From positions 219,947,169 through 220,011,168 of the forward strand of contig CM071568.1 in the NCBI GenBank assembly GCA_036426205.1: a DNA stretch of 64,000 nt, read 5' to 3'. A model generated the notes under the pieces. That model was not told the origin of the DNA. It saw only the letters and a program-made list of their open reading frames with translations, and searched no databases. Of this stretch, positions 10,191 through 21,257 are shown piece after piece. Each line of letters starts with the position of its first letter. The first letter of the stretch is position 1. The stretch comes from Ascaphus truei. Taxonomy: Eukaryota > Chordata > Amphibia > Anura > Ascaphidae. Position numbers and translations under genes: made by a program.

Positions 10191-11470
10191 ACAAAACAAT
10201 CTAATTTATAATCTAAAATACAGTTTCAAATTTATTAGCATAATTTTTCCAATTTCAATTCCTTGTAAAATGTTTCGCCATGCCCCAAAGGGGCTTATTT
10301 GCAAAATTAGTCTTAGATTGGGCAATTTCACAAGTTTTCAGCGAAAAATCATCAGACTGTGGGGAACATGATGTGTATAATATAATTACAGTCTCAGCAT
10401 TATTAAGTGAATTTTAGATAATTTTGCAAACAAATCTAGTGATTTTAGATAATTTAAAAATTAGCATATTGAGCAATGCTTGGCAAAATGCTCGCAAACT
10501 CTTACAAGGTCGCACTTTTCATGACTGCGACTTTAGTCGAACATGTCACACATCTCTACTTCAGAGGACAGATTTGTAAATATATTGTCATTTATCAAAC
10601 TCTCCTTGCTCCCAAGTTGGTGCAGCTGGGGGACATTGATAAATAGATCTCAATATGTTTGGCATTCTTTCATATTCAAATTGAATCAATTATCTTGTTC
10701 TCATGCTCAAAGTATTAATAGGGATACAGGGGATGATGGGGATCACAAGAGAGATGTAAAGCATAGGGAGAGATGAAGAGGCTTTAAGGATGAATGGGAG
10801 TTGGCGGTTTAGGGAGAGATGTCATGAAAAGTATTTAATGAAAGTAACAGTACATATTCTCTCAAGTGACTGGTGGACAAACAATGTAATGACAAAATAA
10901 ATTAGCTCCCTCGGACATGAAAGGGCCATAGTAATATTACTAGAATTAGTCCACTTAGTACTACTGGTGCTTGTCATTTCTGCACTGATAAGGTTTGCTC
11001 TGTCAGTGCAATGTAATTTAATCAGACTCGCAATGCAGAAATAATGTAGGACAAAAATATCCAAAAGTTACACATACATTGAAATCAGTAGGGAATACAT
11101 GGAAATATATCTGGTTCTCCAGCTCCACAATACCATTTTTATTTTCTTAAACAACTTTTTTGGACTGCAGCTGGAAGATACAATTAAGTCCAAAATACAA
11201 AATGAATGAGAAATATTTGCAAAATGTCAAGGCTGACAAGATTCTCTGAATAGATGTGAGGTTGCATGGTTAGAAGTGAGATTTGCTGATAAAGCTCTGT
11301 TGGGCAGGGAGTCCCTAATTCCCTTTGTTTAATGCACTTACTTAAGTTGTATAATATCTTCCTGTACTCACCTTTGTTATCCTCAACAGCAGTGGTGTCT
11401 AACATGACATACTTAAAGGCCCATAAGCCCTCAAAAGGGCCACACATTACATATCTAATATATAAATATA
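10191..11470. other. AT-rich sequence without recognisable genes
   Basis: No motif-bearing ORF is present; the short frames are low-complexity or non-conserved. No repeat matching another part of the window was recognised. Confidence 0.5.
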
Positions 11471-11473
11471 CAG

Positions 11474-11528
<55 letters not shown>
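11474..11528. repeat. Compound microsatellite (TA)n(GA)n
   Basis: About 10 TA units are followed directly by about 17 GA units. The low-complexity ORF across it is not a gene. Confidence 0.95.
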
Positions 11529-11529
<1 letters not shown>

Positions 11530-11835
11530 AAAAAAGAAAAAAAGAGCGCACAATACCTTTAGCCTAAATGATAACACACAGTTTAATAAAAATCAGACAT
11601 ATATAGACCAAGAATATAATTAAAAAAAAACAATAAATATGAGTTTAGGTACACTTGTAAAAGAGATGGGTGAATACTGTTCATAAAGCATATATATCCA
11701 GTGCTGTCCTTTCTGAGAAGGTAATGGTATGCAGTAAATAGCCAGTAGCTGACTTCACTCTTCAGCCTACACACAGAATGAATCCTGGTAGCTATGGTAA
11801 ACAGAGCTCCTTACAAGACACGCCTCACAAATGCT

Positions 11836-11938
11836 GACTAGGGGAGACGCTGGTATGCGCACACGTCAGCTGAGGCTGGCTGTCCCCGGGACATCCAACC
11901 TCAGCTGACGGGTGCGCATATCAGCCTGTCACCCTATT
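11836..11938. repeat. Hairpin with arms of about 28-45 bp
   Basis: 'tgcgcacacgtcagctgagg' (from about 11855) and its near-complement ending at about 11919 flank a 15-bp loop containing 'tgtccccgggacat', itself palindromic. Pairing extends outward with mismatches. It sits in a PLE-like terminal region. Confidence 0.8.
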
Positions 11939-11947
11939 CAGGTACTA

Positions 11948-12011
11948 AATACTTTTGGCATCAGAACCTCTGAATGAGTACTCATTCAGAGGTACTGATG
12001 CCAAAAGTATT
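11948..12011. repeat. Almost perfect 64-bp palindrome
   Basis: Arms 11948-11979 and 11980-12011 are complementary over 32 positions with one mismatch, and there is no loop. The centre is 'gagtactc'. It lies 10 bp after the previous hairpin. Confidence 0.95.
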
Positions 12012-13216
12012 CAAGTCTCAGGGTGGAGACTTTTTGTATTGAATTTCAGACCTGCAAGTCCAGGTTGCCATTGACCCAGAGGGCTGCATGCAGCGTCATG
12101 CCATAACACACTATGATTGGTCCATCATCCTCCTGAATCAGCTGTTGAGTCCAGCGCGCTCCATTTTTCATTTGATGATGTCACAGAGGGAATGCCTTAA
12201 CTACTACTGGTGTACACCTCCTAATCAAGCCCCTAGACAAATCAGGTGGCGAAACGTACGTCGAGGTTTGTCCTTGTCTGTTTGTACTCTCTAAGTGATC
12301 ACCTCCTTGTTCCTGCACTTACCGGATGAAACTTTGCGGATGATGGTGGCTATGGTGTTTAAATCGGAAGCAGGATTATACTATGGCTTCTCTGAACTTC
12401 TGTTATAGCAGGCAGCATATTGGACTAAGTATTGTCTTGCTACTATCTTTCTCTGCCTAGCTTACCATTAGTTTTCCGTGGCTGCCAGGATTCATACTGC
12501 AACACACACCTAACGGCTGCACACTATTAGATCTGTATTTTATTACACTGTTTACTGCTTAGCAGTTGAATTGTGCCTTATGCATGCAGCAGTGCTTATA
12601 TTTGCTTTCTTTGTTACTCACAGAGGTTCTACTCCTTATATCATTGAGTGTTTGTTGCATCTCTGCCTTTTTTATGTCTCTGCCATCACATGAGTTTATA
12701 CTTACATTTCTCATGTACTCTGATGACAGGATTTTTTGTATATCTGGTATTTGCAGTATGTCTGGTATTTACAGGACCCTTGATACAATTATGTATATTT
12801 ACTAGGGCTCACTATTCAGCTCCAGTTAGCCCTATAGCATTTCATGTGTGATCGGCCATTCTAACAGGTGGAAGGCAATTTGTTTGCCGTATCACTCTGA
12901 GTTCACAGTGTTACAAATTGCATTGGGTATTTTACACTTCCTTTTGATATACGGCATTTACTATACCAAGGTTTATATGAGGTTCTTGGACCACATTAGG
13001 AGGTTTTGGGACTGTTTTATTACATGTTTTTGTGACGTGTTTTTTCCAATAAATGTTGTTATATTTTGTACACACCTGAGTGCTTTATGTGGGATACTTT
13101 TCTTTTTGTGTTTATATCTAATTTTATCCCCACCACCGTCAGTACCTTATTGTTTAATAGGTTTATTTACTGAGTTAGGTTTTGTTATATTCTGGTCAGT
13201 TGCAGGCTTTTTTGTG

Positions 13217-13253
13217 TTTATATATATATATATATATAGCATACAGCTATATT

Positions 13254-13305
<52 letters not shown>
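13217..13305. repeat. (TA)n microsatellite
   Basis: Two long TA runs are separated by 'gcatacagctatatttgca'. The 309-codon frame across it (12848-13777) is rejected as a gene. Confidence 0.95.
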
Positions 13306-13309
<4 letters not shown>

Positions 13310-13499
13310 CATATATTATTTGGAGTGAGAGAGGACTGTACCTTTACCTTTCTCTACCCCCCCCCCCTGTACACAGGCAGCCGAGATATTCAAATTGGGG
13401 GTACGATGGTCTCCCCACCACCTTCATTCCTCAGCTTAAACACAATCCTTGCAAGATCTAACTCCAGAACTCACCCCATCATATATAGATTTGTGTCAA

Positions 13500-13800
13500 A
13501 GGGAATGCTACTAGGCGTGGTCAAATGTATTCAACAAAAGAAAAAAATACCCAATGCTACATCCTATGTGACAAAATATATAGTTAAATACTTCAATGTT
13601 AGTATTCTAATGAGTAAGGGTCATTTAGTTAAACCCTTTGGCCAAATTGTTATGAGCCTGCTGCCACTAAAAGGCACGACCAGTATGCAAGTCTTAACAC
13701 TACCTGTGAAAATTCTCAATGATTTCTGCATTGGAGGGAGAATGACCTCAATGGGTCTGTCCTGCACAGGTACATGAAAAAACTTGCTACTTAAAAAGTG
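13500..13800. repeat. Dispersed repeat, inverted copy at about 41100-41225
   Basis: 'gggtcatttagttaaaccc' near 13619, with the following 'tttggccaaa', is complementary to 41120-41155. 'atacccaatgctac' near 13550 is complementary to sequence at 16523-16540. The family is unidentified and has no recognised domain. Confidence 0.5.
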
Positions 13801-13959
13801 GAGAGGCGTGAACTTAAACCCAGGGAGGAGGGCGCTTCTTCCTGTGTCGCCATGGCAACGCGGCGTCAAAATGACGCCAGAGCGCAGGTAAGTGGGGTCT
13901 AGGGGGGGCGCCGGAGTGAGGGACTGCCGGCAGGGGGACGCAGGGAAAAAAGTTTGCGC
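13801..13959. other. GC-rich unassigned segment
   Basis: CpG-containing sequence around 'gacgccagagcgcaggtaag' with a G-rich stretch. It resembles the tail of a non-autonomous element, but no boundaries were found. Confidence 0.3.
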
Positions 13960-14230
13960 CCCCTGACATAGTAGATATGGCTGAAAAAAGACGTACGTCC
14001 ATCAAGTTCAACCTAGAGTATGCTAAATTTAGGCAACAGATACTTTATCCTATATCTATACGTACTTATTGATCCAGAGGAAGGCAAACAAAAAAACCCA
14101 TTAAGGGAAAAAATAAATTCCTTCCTGACTCCAAGAATTTGCAATCGGATTAAGCCCTGGATCAACATCCTTCCCATGTTTACTTATTTGGTATATCCCT
14201 GTATACCTCTCCTTTCTAAAAAGATGTCCA
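13960..14230 (-). mobile_element. CR1 LINE 3' end (distal part), separated from its body by a PLE
   Basis: Read on minus, this is the 3' end of a CR1 element. It matches 41228-41470 closely, including 'gacatagtagat', 'tccatcaagttcaacct', 'attgatccagaggaaggcaa' and 'aattccttcctgactccaag'. It stops at 'aaaaagatgtcca' (14218-14230), and the same 13 bases resume at 16088, where CR1 continues. The PLE at 14231-16087 therefore interrupts one CR1 copy. Confidence 0.85.
14218..14230. repeat. Left 13-bp target-site duplication of the PLE
   Basis: The sequence 'aaaaagatgtcca' is identical to 16088-16100 on the other side of the PLE. Joining the flanks at this word restores a continuous CR1 3' region. 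Confidence 0.85.
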
Positions 14231-14370
14231 AAATGTTGTATTTGAGCGCGCTGTCCCTCCAAACAATCACCCTCTCGGCTACCCGGTTCCACCCCACAGC
14301 TCCCAATCACCCGTGATCAGCGGGGCATACTCAGCAATCAAAAGGAATATGTGGTGAATCATTTTAGAAA

Positions 14371-14736
14371 TTGTTTAACTACTGTATGTTTGTTGTATAT
14401 GCTATCAATTGTTCATGTCCATTACTATACGTAGGGAAAACTATCAGACCACTCAAAGTGCGTATTGGTGAGCACATTAATGGGATTAAAAATGCACGAC
14501 AGAATTTAGAGAAGGGCAAAACAATCCATAATCTAGCTCAACATTTTTTGATACACCATAAAGGAGAGGTTGATACCCTATGCTTTAGGGGAATTGAAAT
14601 AGTACCCAGAGATCCCAGGAGGGGGGACAGGGAGAATTTCCTACTCCAAAGGGAACAATTTTGGATCTATACTCTGGGGAGCAAGTCACCCGGAGAGTTA
14701 AATGAGCAGATAGAATTGGCCCCTTTTCTAAAATAA
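14371..14736 (+). CDS. PLE GIY-YIG endonuclease domain, C-terminal fragment of the PLE protein
   Basis: A 121-residue open frame with VVYAINCSCPLLYVGKT near residues 8-24 (the GIY-YIG core with two Cys typical of PLEs), RPLKVRIGEH, a linker, AQHFLIHHKG, RGGDxxxFLLQREQFWIYTL-type end (about residues 84-104) and a terminal ELAPFLK. It matches the C-terminal endonuclease of PLE proteins, which cuts target DNA during retrotransposition. The frame is intact but lacks the RT, and the Met is probably not a native start. It is only a fragment of an inactive element. Confidence 0.8.
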   Translation: MFNYCMFVVYAINCSCPLLYVGKTIRPLKVRIGEHINGIKNARQNLEKGKTIHNLAQHFLIHHKGEVDTLCFRGIEIVPRDPRRGDRENFLLQREQFWIYTLGSKSPGELNEQIELAPFLK

Positions 14737-15675
14737 TGTCTGATCCCTTTAGGGTATTAATATGAGATTGGTTTTCTAAAGATTACCTCTATACGTTCAT
14801 TATTATTATAAAGGGTCTGTGAGGTTGGTTATTCATTTTTTTCTTTTCTTTTTTGCCAACACTGTCAGTTGTGATGCTTTTTAGTCACTTGACAGTAATA
14901 TGGATCAGATTTTGATATAGGTTATATTGGGTCCTGCGAGCTTAGCTCTGACCCAATTATTGAATTAGTAGGCTGCGATGTTTCTATAAACATATTTATT
15001 TTATAACATCTCCTACTATGGTTTTATTGAACATTAGGAATTGATGTATGATGCATTAATTTTGGAGTATTATATAAGTACTTATTGTGCAAATGTATGA
15101 GTATATTGGTGTTTATATAATAATTCACCCTTTATGACTAATTTTACTTGTCCATATGGTGTTTTTTTTAACTAGGTTATGAGGTGTTTTATATCTCCAC
15201 CTACCTATAAGTGTCCTGCGAGTTTTACTCTGACACTTAAGGGTTAACTATGACAAGCTGCGACTTACTATCAATATCATCTGGTTTTGGTATGACTATC
15301 ATTTATCTCTTGTCTTTTATATTATATATTTTTTTTAATAATATGGACATAGGGTGTAATTGAAAAGTATTTAGAGTCTCAAAGCTCTGATCAATTTGAT
15401 TTTTTCAGTATGCTGTGACGTGTTTGACATTAGATTAATTAATAGTTATTATTATATTTTGTTTGTTCATGTTTTTTATTTATGGATTTTCATTTATTTT
15501 TCTTTTTGTATTCATTATTATTATTTTTGAATTTGGTATATTATCAGTGTATAAATTCATGTTGTTATGTCATGGTGTTGTTGATTGGATGGTTGATTGC
15601 CAACAACTAGACAAGATTCTTTATTGGTTGATATATGCCAGGGGAGGTATATTAGTGCCTCCTTGAGAGCTTATG

Positions 15676-15717
15676 GCCAAGCCCTGATGAAGTGTCATGT
15701 GACATGAAACGTGTTGG
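15676..15717 (+). ncRNA. Hammerhead-ribozyme-like motif in PLE 3' region
   Basis: A consensus CTGATGA core (15684-15690) is followed by a hairpin stem II (TGTCA-tg-TGACA, about 15693-15704), then GAAAC (15706-15710) and GTGTTGG. Stem I is weak (CCAA with TTGG). Both core boxes are intact, unlike most other copies here. PLE-encoded hammerheads are established; activity of this one is inferred only. Confidence 0.6.
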
Positions 15718-16087
15718 TGACGTCATTACGCAGCGACGCACGGCTGTGACGATGGTCTGTTTGTGTTGCTGTTGGAGCCCAGCCTGTCACGAGTAGTACA
15801 CGGAAGATTTCAAGTGCATAAGGTCTGTTTTTCTTTTGTCATCTAGCTTTCCTAGCACTTCTTCCTCCCTGTTACAACTAGGGCCTGTGCACTTGGGGGT
15901 TTACACCCTTTATTCTTACGTGGCTAGCGCTCTAGTGCAATTTATTAGTGTCATTATAGACAAGTTTTATTATCTATTTATGATATATGCATGTTTGTAT
16001 GATGAATTATTTTTCTTGATATAAATTATATGTATTAACTTTGGCCTCTTTTGGTTTCATTTTCATGCGCTCCTATTTTTGTTTTTT

Positions 16088-16510
16088 AAAAAGATGTCCA
16101 ACCTTTTTTTGAACAAATCTATTGTATCTGCCATCACAGTCTCCATGGGTAATGAATTCCACATTTTAACTGCCCTTACTGTAAAGAACCCTTTCCTTTG
16201 TTGCTGGTGAAATCTCCTTTCCTCCAAGCTTAAGGGATGGCCCCGAGTCCTCTGTACTGCCGTGGGATGAATAGTTCTTGTGAAAGCTCCTTGTATTGTC
16301 CCCGAATATATTTGTATATAGTTATCATATCCCCTCTTAGACGCCTCTTTTCTAATGTAAATAAATCTAATTTAGCTAGCCTCTCCTCATAAGTTAGATT
16401 GTTCATCCCCTTTATTAATTTGGTGGCTCTTCTCTGCACTCTCTCTAGTTCCATAATGTCTTTTCTTAGGATTGGTGCCCAAAATTGTACTCCAAATAGT
16501 ACAATAGTTA
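16088..16510 (-). pseudogene. CR1 LINE ORF2 C-terminal end and proximal 3' UTR
   Basis: On minus, 16454-16230 encodes LERVQRRATKLIKG, YEERLAKLDLFTLEKRRLRGD and MITIYKYIRG. This is the hallmark C-terminal end of CR1 ORF2; upstream RT is absent (5' truncation near 16510). The 3' side begins with 'aaaaagatgtcca', the right target duplication of the PLE, and continues in 13960-14230. Confidence 0.9.
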
Positions 16511-17288
16511 AATACTTGGATTGGCTGTAGCATTGGGTATTTTTGTCTTTTGTTCCTCTTCTTACACCCAGAAGTAGTGATTAGAACAGGAGAGGAGCAG
16601 GATAGTATATATCAATCAGATCTGACTTCATCAGTCAGCGCATCAGCTGAGGAAACATTGGGCTTGCGTCATCACTTGATCACCGATCAACTGTGAGAGA
16701 ATTCCTTTAGCTGGGGCTGTTTGGAGGCAGAAAGAAGCGTGCAGTTTCATTTCTACTGGCGGCAAAATTAAGAGCTGTATTGCGGGGAGAATAATCGTGA
16801 GGTCTGGTTAAATGCTTATGGGCTAGTAACCCCCGCTAACATCGTTGGGCTCCTGTACCTTCCAGTTGGTGAACAAAAACAAAGAATACACTGTGATTTT
16901 CCCGGATCAGCTCATTCTGGCCTCCCTGCTATGCATTAGCTGATGGGTTAATGTGTACACATTCCAGGATCATCTACCTTTGCTGTGAGATTGGTGAGAT
17001 TGTGCCTATACCCATTTCTCCCTGCAATTGCGTTCTTTCACTACCATGGGACTGGTTACATACTGACACTTTTCTATCAATGTCAGGATACAGCTAGCAT
17101 TGTGCTCCATAGTATCCATTAACCTCCACAGCATATTGCATTTTTTCCAGCCATTAATTTCCAGTGATTCTTCACTTTGATATCACTTATCCTCCTTCAT
17201 TGGATGTTTTTCAGGAATTGTTCGGACATTTCAAGTTTTCTTTATATGCATTTTTATACATTGTATTTTATTATATGTTCATTGCCTC
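16511..17288 (+). mobile_element. PLE-like terminal sequence, left of a solo LTR
   Basis: Non-coding sequence resembling PLE 3' regions, interrupted at 17288 by the family A LTR. It resumes at 19051 and ends near 19335 with 'gagcgctggttctctttttt', the tail style of other PLEs here. No coding domain is seen, and assignment to PLE rests mainly on that tail. Confidence 0.4.
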
Positions 17289-19050
17289 TGTAGCCCCGAG
17301 GTAAATTTGGATTTTCTGGCCCCCCTCCGCTAGTGCCGTGTGGTAGCGGGTGCCGCCGGAGGCTGCGACGGACCCGCCGGCACTTCGCGAGGGTGGGGGC
17401 CAGTGCAGGGAGTAGCGCGTTGTCCTGCGGTGGAAGCTGGTTGCCGGGGACGCGATCGGGCCGTCGCTAAGGCCGCGATCGTGTTGCCACCGGCCCGGCG
17501 GCTTAAGGAGAGGGCGTCGCCATTGCGCGTTAGTTCACGCATGCGCAGTAGGTGGCCAGCGCAGGGAAGGCTCCAGACAGGTCGCGCATGCGCAGGTAGG
17601 ATCCCCAGAGCTAGGGAGAGATCGCGCGAGAGTAGGGAAGAGGATAGTGAGGTTGCGGCGGCCATTAGGCGTTCGCGCATGCGCGGGAGAAGCGCGCACG
17701 TGACCCCAGTGTTTAGGCAGCCCCCTGGGAACTACAATTCCCAGGAGGCATAGGGAGACAGAGGTCAGGTGTTCCATTGCGGCCAATAGGGCTGGAGGAA
17801 GCTCAGCCCGGGAATATAGATACATTTCCCGGGCTTTGCAGAGTGAGTCTGCACGAGGAGAAGGAAGGAGTAGGAAGGGTGTAGGGAGCGCGTGGCTCCT
17901 GCACCAGGTAAGGGTTCTCCTTAGGTCCCCAGGCAGGCTCCAATTCCCGGTAAGGGCAGGGGGTAACTGAAGAGGGACGGCCCTAGATAAGGAGGTTACC
18001 CTTAGGTGTGGAAGGTGCAGTTTGGCAGTGCCACAGCGGATAGGGCTGTGCGCACTGGCAAATAGGCACAGCGTGAGTGCAGTGGATTTGCTGCGGGATT
18101 CAGGTGGCTGTGTGTGAGTGCAGCTGTGTGTGTGTCGCTGCATGTGCTGGGCGCAGTGTGTGCAGCGTGTGTGAATGCCTGCAGGCTGACAGTGAGAGCT
18201 GTGGTGTCTGCTGCAGGCTGTTAGCATCTGGGAGTTAGGAGTAGCTAGAGAGTTGCAGGTAGGACTGGGTAGCTAGGGGAGGGGGGCAGGTTATTGTTCC
18301 ACAGGCCCTAGGAGTTTTCCCCAAGCCATCCCAGGTTGCGGTTCATCAGGGACAGGCCCTAGGTTAGGGTTCCTGTCCTGATAGGGTTAGTTAGGGATAG
18401 CGGCGGTTGCTGTTCCCGTGATGCGGTTGGTGTTGCCGTGATTCGGTTGCTGTTCCCGGGAAGCGGTGGGACCCTCGTTGGGGTCCACGGAGAGAAGTAC
18501 CTGGATAGGATCAGACGGACGTTTGACCCTTTTAGAAGAAAGTTGCAGGCCCGAGCATCGGAGTGCTCGGAAGGTACCTCTGAAGTATATAAGTGCACCA
18601 ACTGGGCCCTAGCTTAATTTAGTGACTGCGCAGTCACCCACGACCTTCGTAGGAGTACGGGACATTGGGTGTGGGGGATTACAGGACACTGGGTGGGAAC
18701 ACCAGACATTGGGACGAGGTAATGCGGATAGAGCATAAGGTTATGATGTTATGTACTGCTTTGTTTGTGTGTTAGTAAAGTGTTAGTATTATATCTATGA
18801 GTGTTGTATTTCTTACCCAGGGCTATCTTTCATAACGGGGATCCTGGGTAAGTGGAGGCGCTGCACCAGGTAATGGTAAGGGTTTCCCCAGGCTCCCAGC
18901 TAGCGGAGGCTCAGATCTCCTGGAGCCACAGGTGTGATACAGTACCAGTAGTCCCTTAGAGCAGGTGTGTTGCAGGGAAAGGAACCGGTTAGACCACGAG
19001 GGGCCAATGTGAGATTGGGTGGGTCCGGCCGGTTCACAAAAAGGGCTACA
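17289..19050 (+). mobile_element. Complete solo LTR, family A (1762 bp)
   Basis: It begins TGTAGCCC (17289) and ends GGGCTACA (19043-19050), an 8-bp perfect terminal inverted repeat. The 4-bp direct repeat CCTC lies on both sides (17285-17288 and 19051-19054), as expected for integrase-mediated insertion. The 5' half is CpG-rich with several 'gcgcatgcgca'-type motifs, and 'ggaactacaattcccagg' lies near 17727. No internal retroviral-type coding region is present. Its 3' part matches 1-880, and its 5' and 3' parts match 44560-45797 in reverse. Confidence 0.85.
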
Positions 19051-19340
19051 CCTCTTATGTTATATTTTTCATTTCAAATAGGGACTTTGCTTTCCCTGTT
19101 TTTATTGAACTTGCCCATATTGACATTTACTACCAGAAGTTTGCGCTCTTTTTTCTTTTTTACTCACATATAGATTAGGTTTATCCTCATCAGAGCAGCA
19201 ACCCTCTTTAGTACATGCCTCCCCCTTGATCACAACATATTTTTATTTTACTTATTTGATTGGACACTTTATCACATTTTTAATATTTCAATATATTCAA
19301 TTGAGCGCTGGTTCTCTTTTTTCTTTTCAAGACATACACA
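19051..19340 (+). mobile_element. PLE-like tail, right of the solo LTR
   Basis: Continuation of 16511-17288 after the LTR. It ends with 'ttgagcgctggttctctttt' near 19303-19325. Confidence 0.4.
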
Positions 19341-20215
19341 CATACTGTATGTACATATGTATATGTATATATAGACATATATATAAAACACACAGTTGAA
19401 AAGGACAAAGACAATCCCCTTATTAGCACTCTGAATTACACCTAGAAAAATCTACCAATAAAGATTATATTGCAAGAACCAGATGCACTGCCAAATCAGA
19501 AAAATAAACAAGATTTTATTAGAATTAACAGCAAAACACACTAACTTAAAAAACATGAATATACTGAAGACAGCCTAACAAAATATATGTACAAAAAAAT
19601 ATATTTAATAATAGGAGGACTGTTGATATAGTGAAGAAAATCTATGTTACCTCAAAAAAACTACAAAGTGTCTAAATAAATATAAATTATAACACAAAAA
19701 TAGTTTGATATGATCCTAAGTGGTAATACAAAATAATATAAGTCCCTACTGGCATGAATGCCTGCTAGGGAGATATATAGCAGATAATAACACTGTTGAT
19801 ACGGTGAAGAAAATCTATACAATATTATATTACCAAAAAAATAAAGAGGGAGGGGAAAAGCACACAGGAATAATAATCATATCCTGGCTAGCAATTCCCA
19901 CACAGAAAAAGGAAAACAATGAAAACTGTTGCAGCAAACAGAATATATACCCATAAATGACATGCTAACAAACAGAGTCATACATATGAAAAATATAGCA
20001 GTGCAGTAGCACTGCAAGGACAATTAATGCCCAAACAGCAAGGAGAGTTAATACTCAGCTGTAGCAGGATTGCGTGAGACATATGTCCATCATATTGTAG
20101 GAGATTTGTTCCAATGTTTGCGCATGGAAAAAATAAAGAAAATCCAAAATTCTGCAAAAGATTCTTCACAAGTCCATACTATTGAAGATTACATGGAGGC
20201 TGTCAAAAAGTAAAA

Positions 20216-20258
20216 CACTCAACGCGTTTCACCCGTCGGTGGGCTTCTTCCCGGAGTG
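20216..20258 (-). ncRNA. Degenerate hammerhead-like motif in PLE terminus
   Basis: On minus, CACTC can pair with GAGTG (stem I), CCC with GGG (stem II), and GAAACGCGTTG follows. The first core box reads CGGGAAGA rather than CTGANGA, so cleavage is doubtful. The stems are preserved. Confidence 0.4.
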
Positions 20259-20264
20259 ATAAAA

Positions 20265-21257
20265 TTTAAAGTGCAGGCGAGCAGTGTTATATAGGAGGAG
20301 AAGTAATCAGTTGCAGCATTGTCGGCATTATCCCTATCCAATTACAGATGCTGGCCAAGTTCTATTGCGTCTCAGACACCAGTGCAGGCAATAATGTAAT
20401 CATTTAGGGTTGCAACAAGTTAAACAAATTGAACACATGTATCAACTAACGTGCACATACGTTTGTCAGCTTCACTGACAGCAGCCAGAGTCACAAAGAT
20501 AAAGCAAATGCATAGCCTAAATCACAGGGAATAATAAAAGAACCCATTAGGGACTAGTAAGGCTGCTGTGAGCACAATGGTTATCTGAACTAAATCTCTG
20601 TCATTTCATTATACACAGGATCATAAACAGGAGACAGCAGTCATATTTATGAAAGTACTTGTACTGCTGCAAATTCTTTAGTGCTATACATCGCTATTCA
20701 TCACCAACTTTGTCATGTTAGTAGTACAATACTACCAACTTTGGTTTAACAGCATATAGAAAAATATATAAACCAATATTGAATCATTACACAATATTGC
20801 ATGTGGGTAGGTGATGATTCCATCATAGTAATGACTATGAGGCAGAAGTTGAGCAAGATCAGACGTCTGTAGGGTATTTAGCTGATGACGTCATCGACCG
20901 TTCATATCAAAGACTGATGTAAATGCCGCTATCAATTCATATAGCAGTGCACTGACAAAGAAAGAAAAAGGGAGGGGGGGAGGGGGAAAGGGACAAGCAT
21001 GTTAATGAAATAGAGTTGTATTTAATTTGAAGCTATTATAGAGCATATTACAGGAATGATGAAATGAATAAAAGAGTAGATGGTCACAATATATCATTAA
21101 AAATAAATCAATATTTAAAAATATAAATAGTAAAACAGAGAGGAAACGAAGTGGTTTGTCATTTGAATTTGAGAGGTTCAGGGCATGTTTCTGCACAAGT
21201 ATACAACGGTTTAAGGGACCTTCAAAGCTACATGTATATACAGTTTCCAAACTTATG
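20265..21257. other. PLE 3' untranslated region
   Basis: AT-rich sequence between the GIY-YIG ORF (stop at 21258 on minus) and the terminal hammerhead-like motif. It contains 'gggaggggggagggggaaag' near 20970. No coding signal is seen. Confidence 0.5.

Larger units (their letters stand above)
11540..13140. mobile_element. PLE terminal (pLTR-like) sequence, partly inverted
   Basis: The left part has an 'agagcgcac' tail in minus orientation (about 11545). The right part (12060-13140) has a + layout resembling the other PLE termini, including a 'ggcgaaacgtacgtcg' box near 12247. Two hairpins (11836-11938 and 11948-12011) lie between them. 'ccaggattcat' occurs near 12487 and, inverted, near 11785, which hints at diverged fold-back arms. 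No coding domain was recognised. Assignment is by resemblance and the limits are approximate. Confidence 0.4.
14231..16087 (+). mobile_element. 5'-truncated Penelope-like element inserted in CR1
   Basis: A 1.86-kb + strand element. Its head (from 14239, 'tatttgagcgcgctgtccct') is shared with the PLE at 49386. It then carries a GIY-YIG ORF (14371-14736), a long AT-rich 3' region with a hammerhead-like motif (15676-15717), and a tail ending 'catgcgctcctatttttg'. No RT is present, so it was truncated or internally deleted. A 13-bp target duplication flanks it. Confidence 0.85.

Noticed and set aside
12225..12270. Hammerhead-like box 'ggcgaaacgtacgtcg'
   Set aside because: No CUGANGA box or convincing stems could be placed, so it is not listed as a ribozyme.
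12848..13777. 309-codon ORF on +
   Set aside because: It runs through a (TA)n microsatellite (Y/I repeats) and has no recognised domain.
16625..16675. CTGATGA-like words near 'acttcatcagtcagcg'
   Set aside because: No GAAA box at the right spacing on either strand.
17330..18227. ORFs of 116-230 codons on both strands in the family A LTR
   Set aside because: They are CpG-rich, overlap on both strands and lie in an LTR that has clear ends and no conserved motif.
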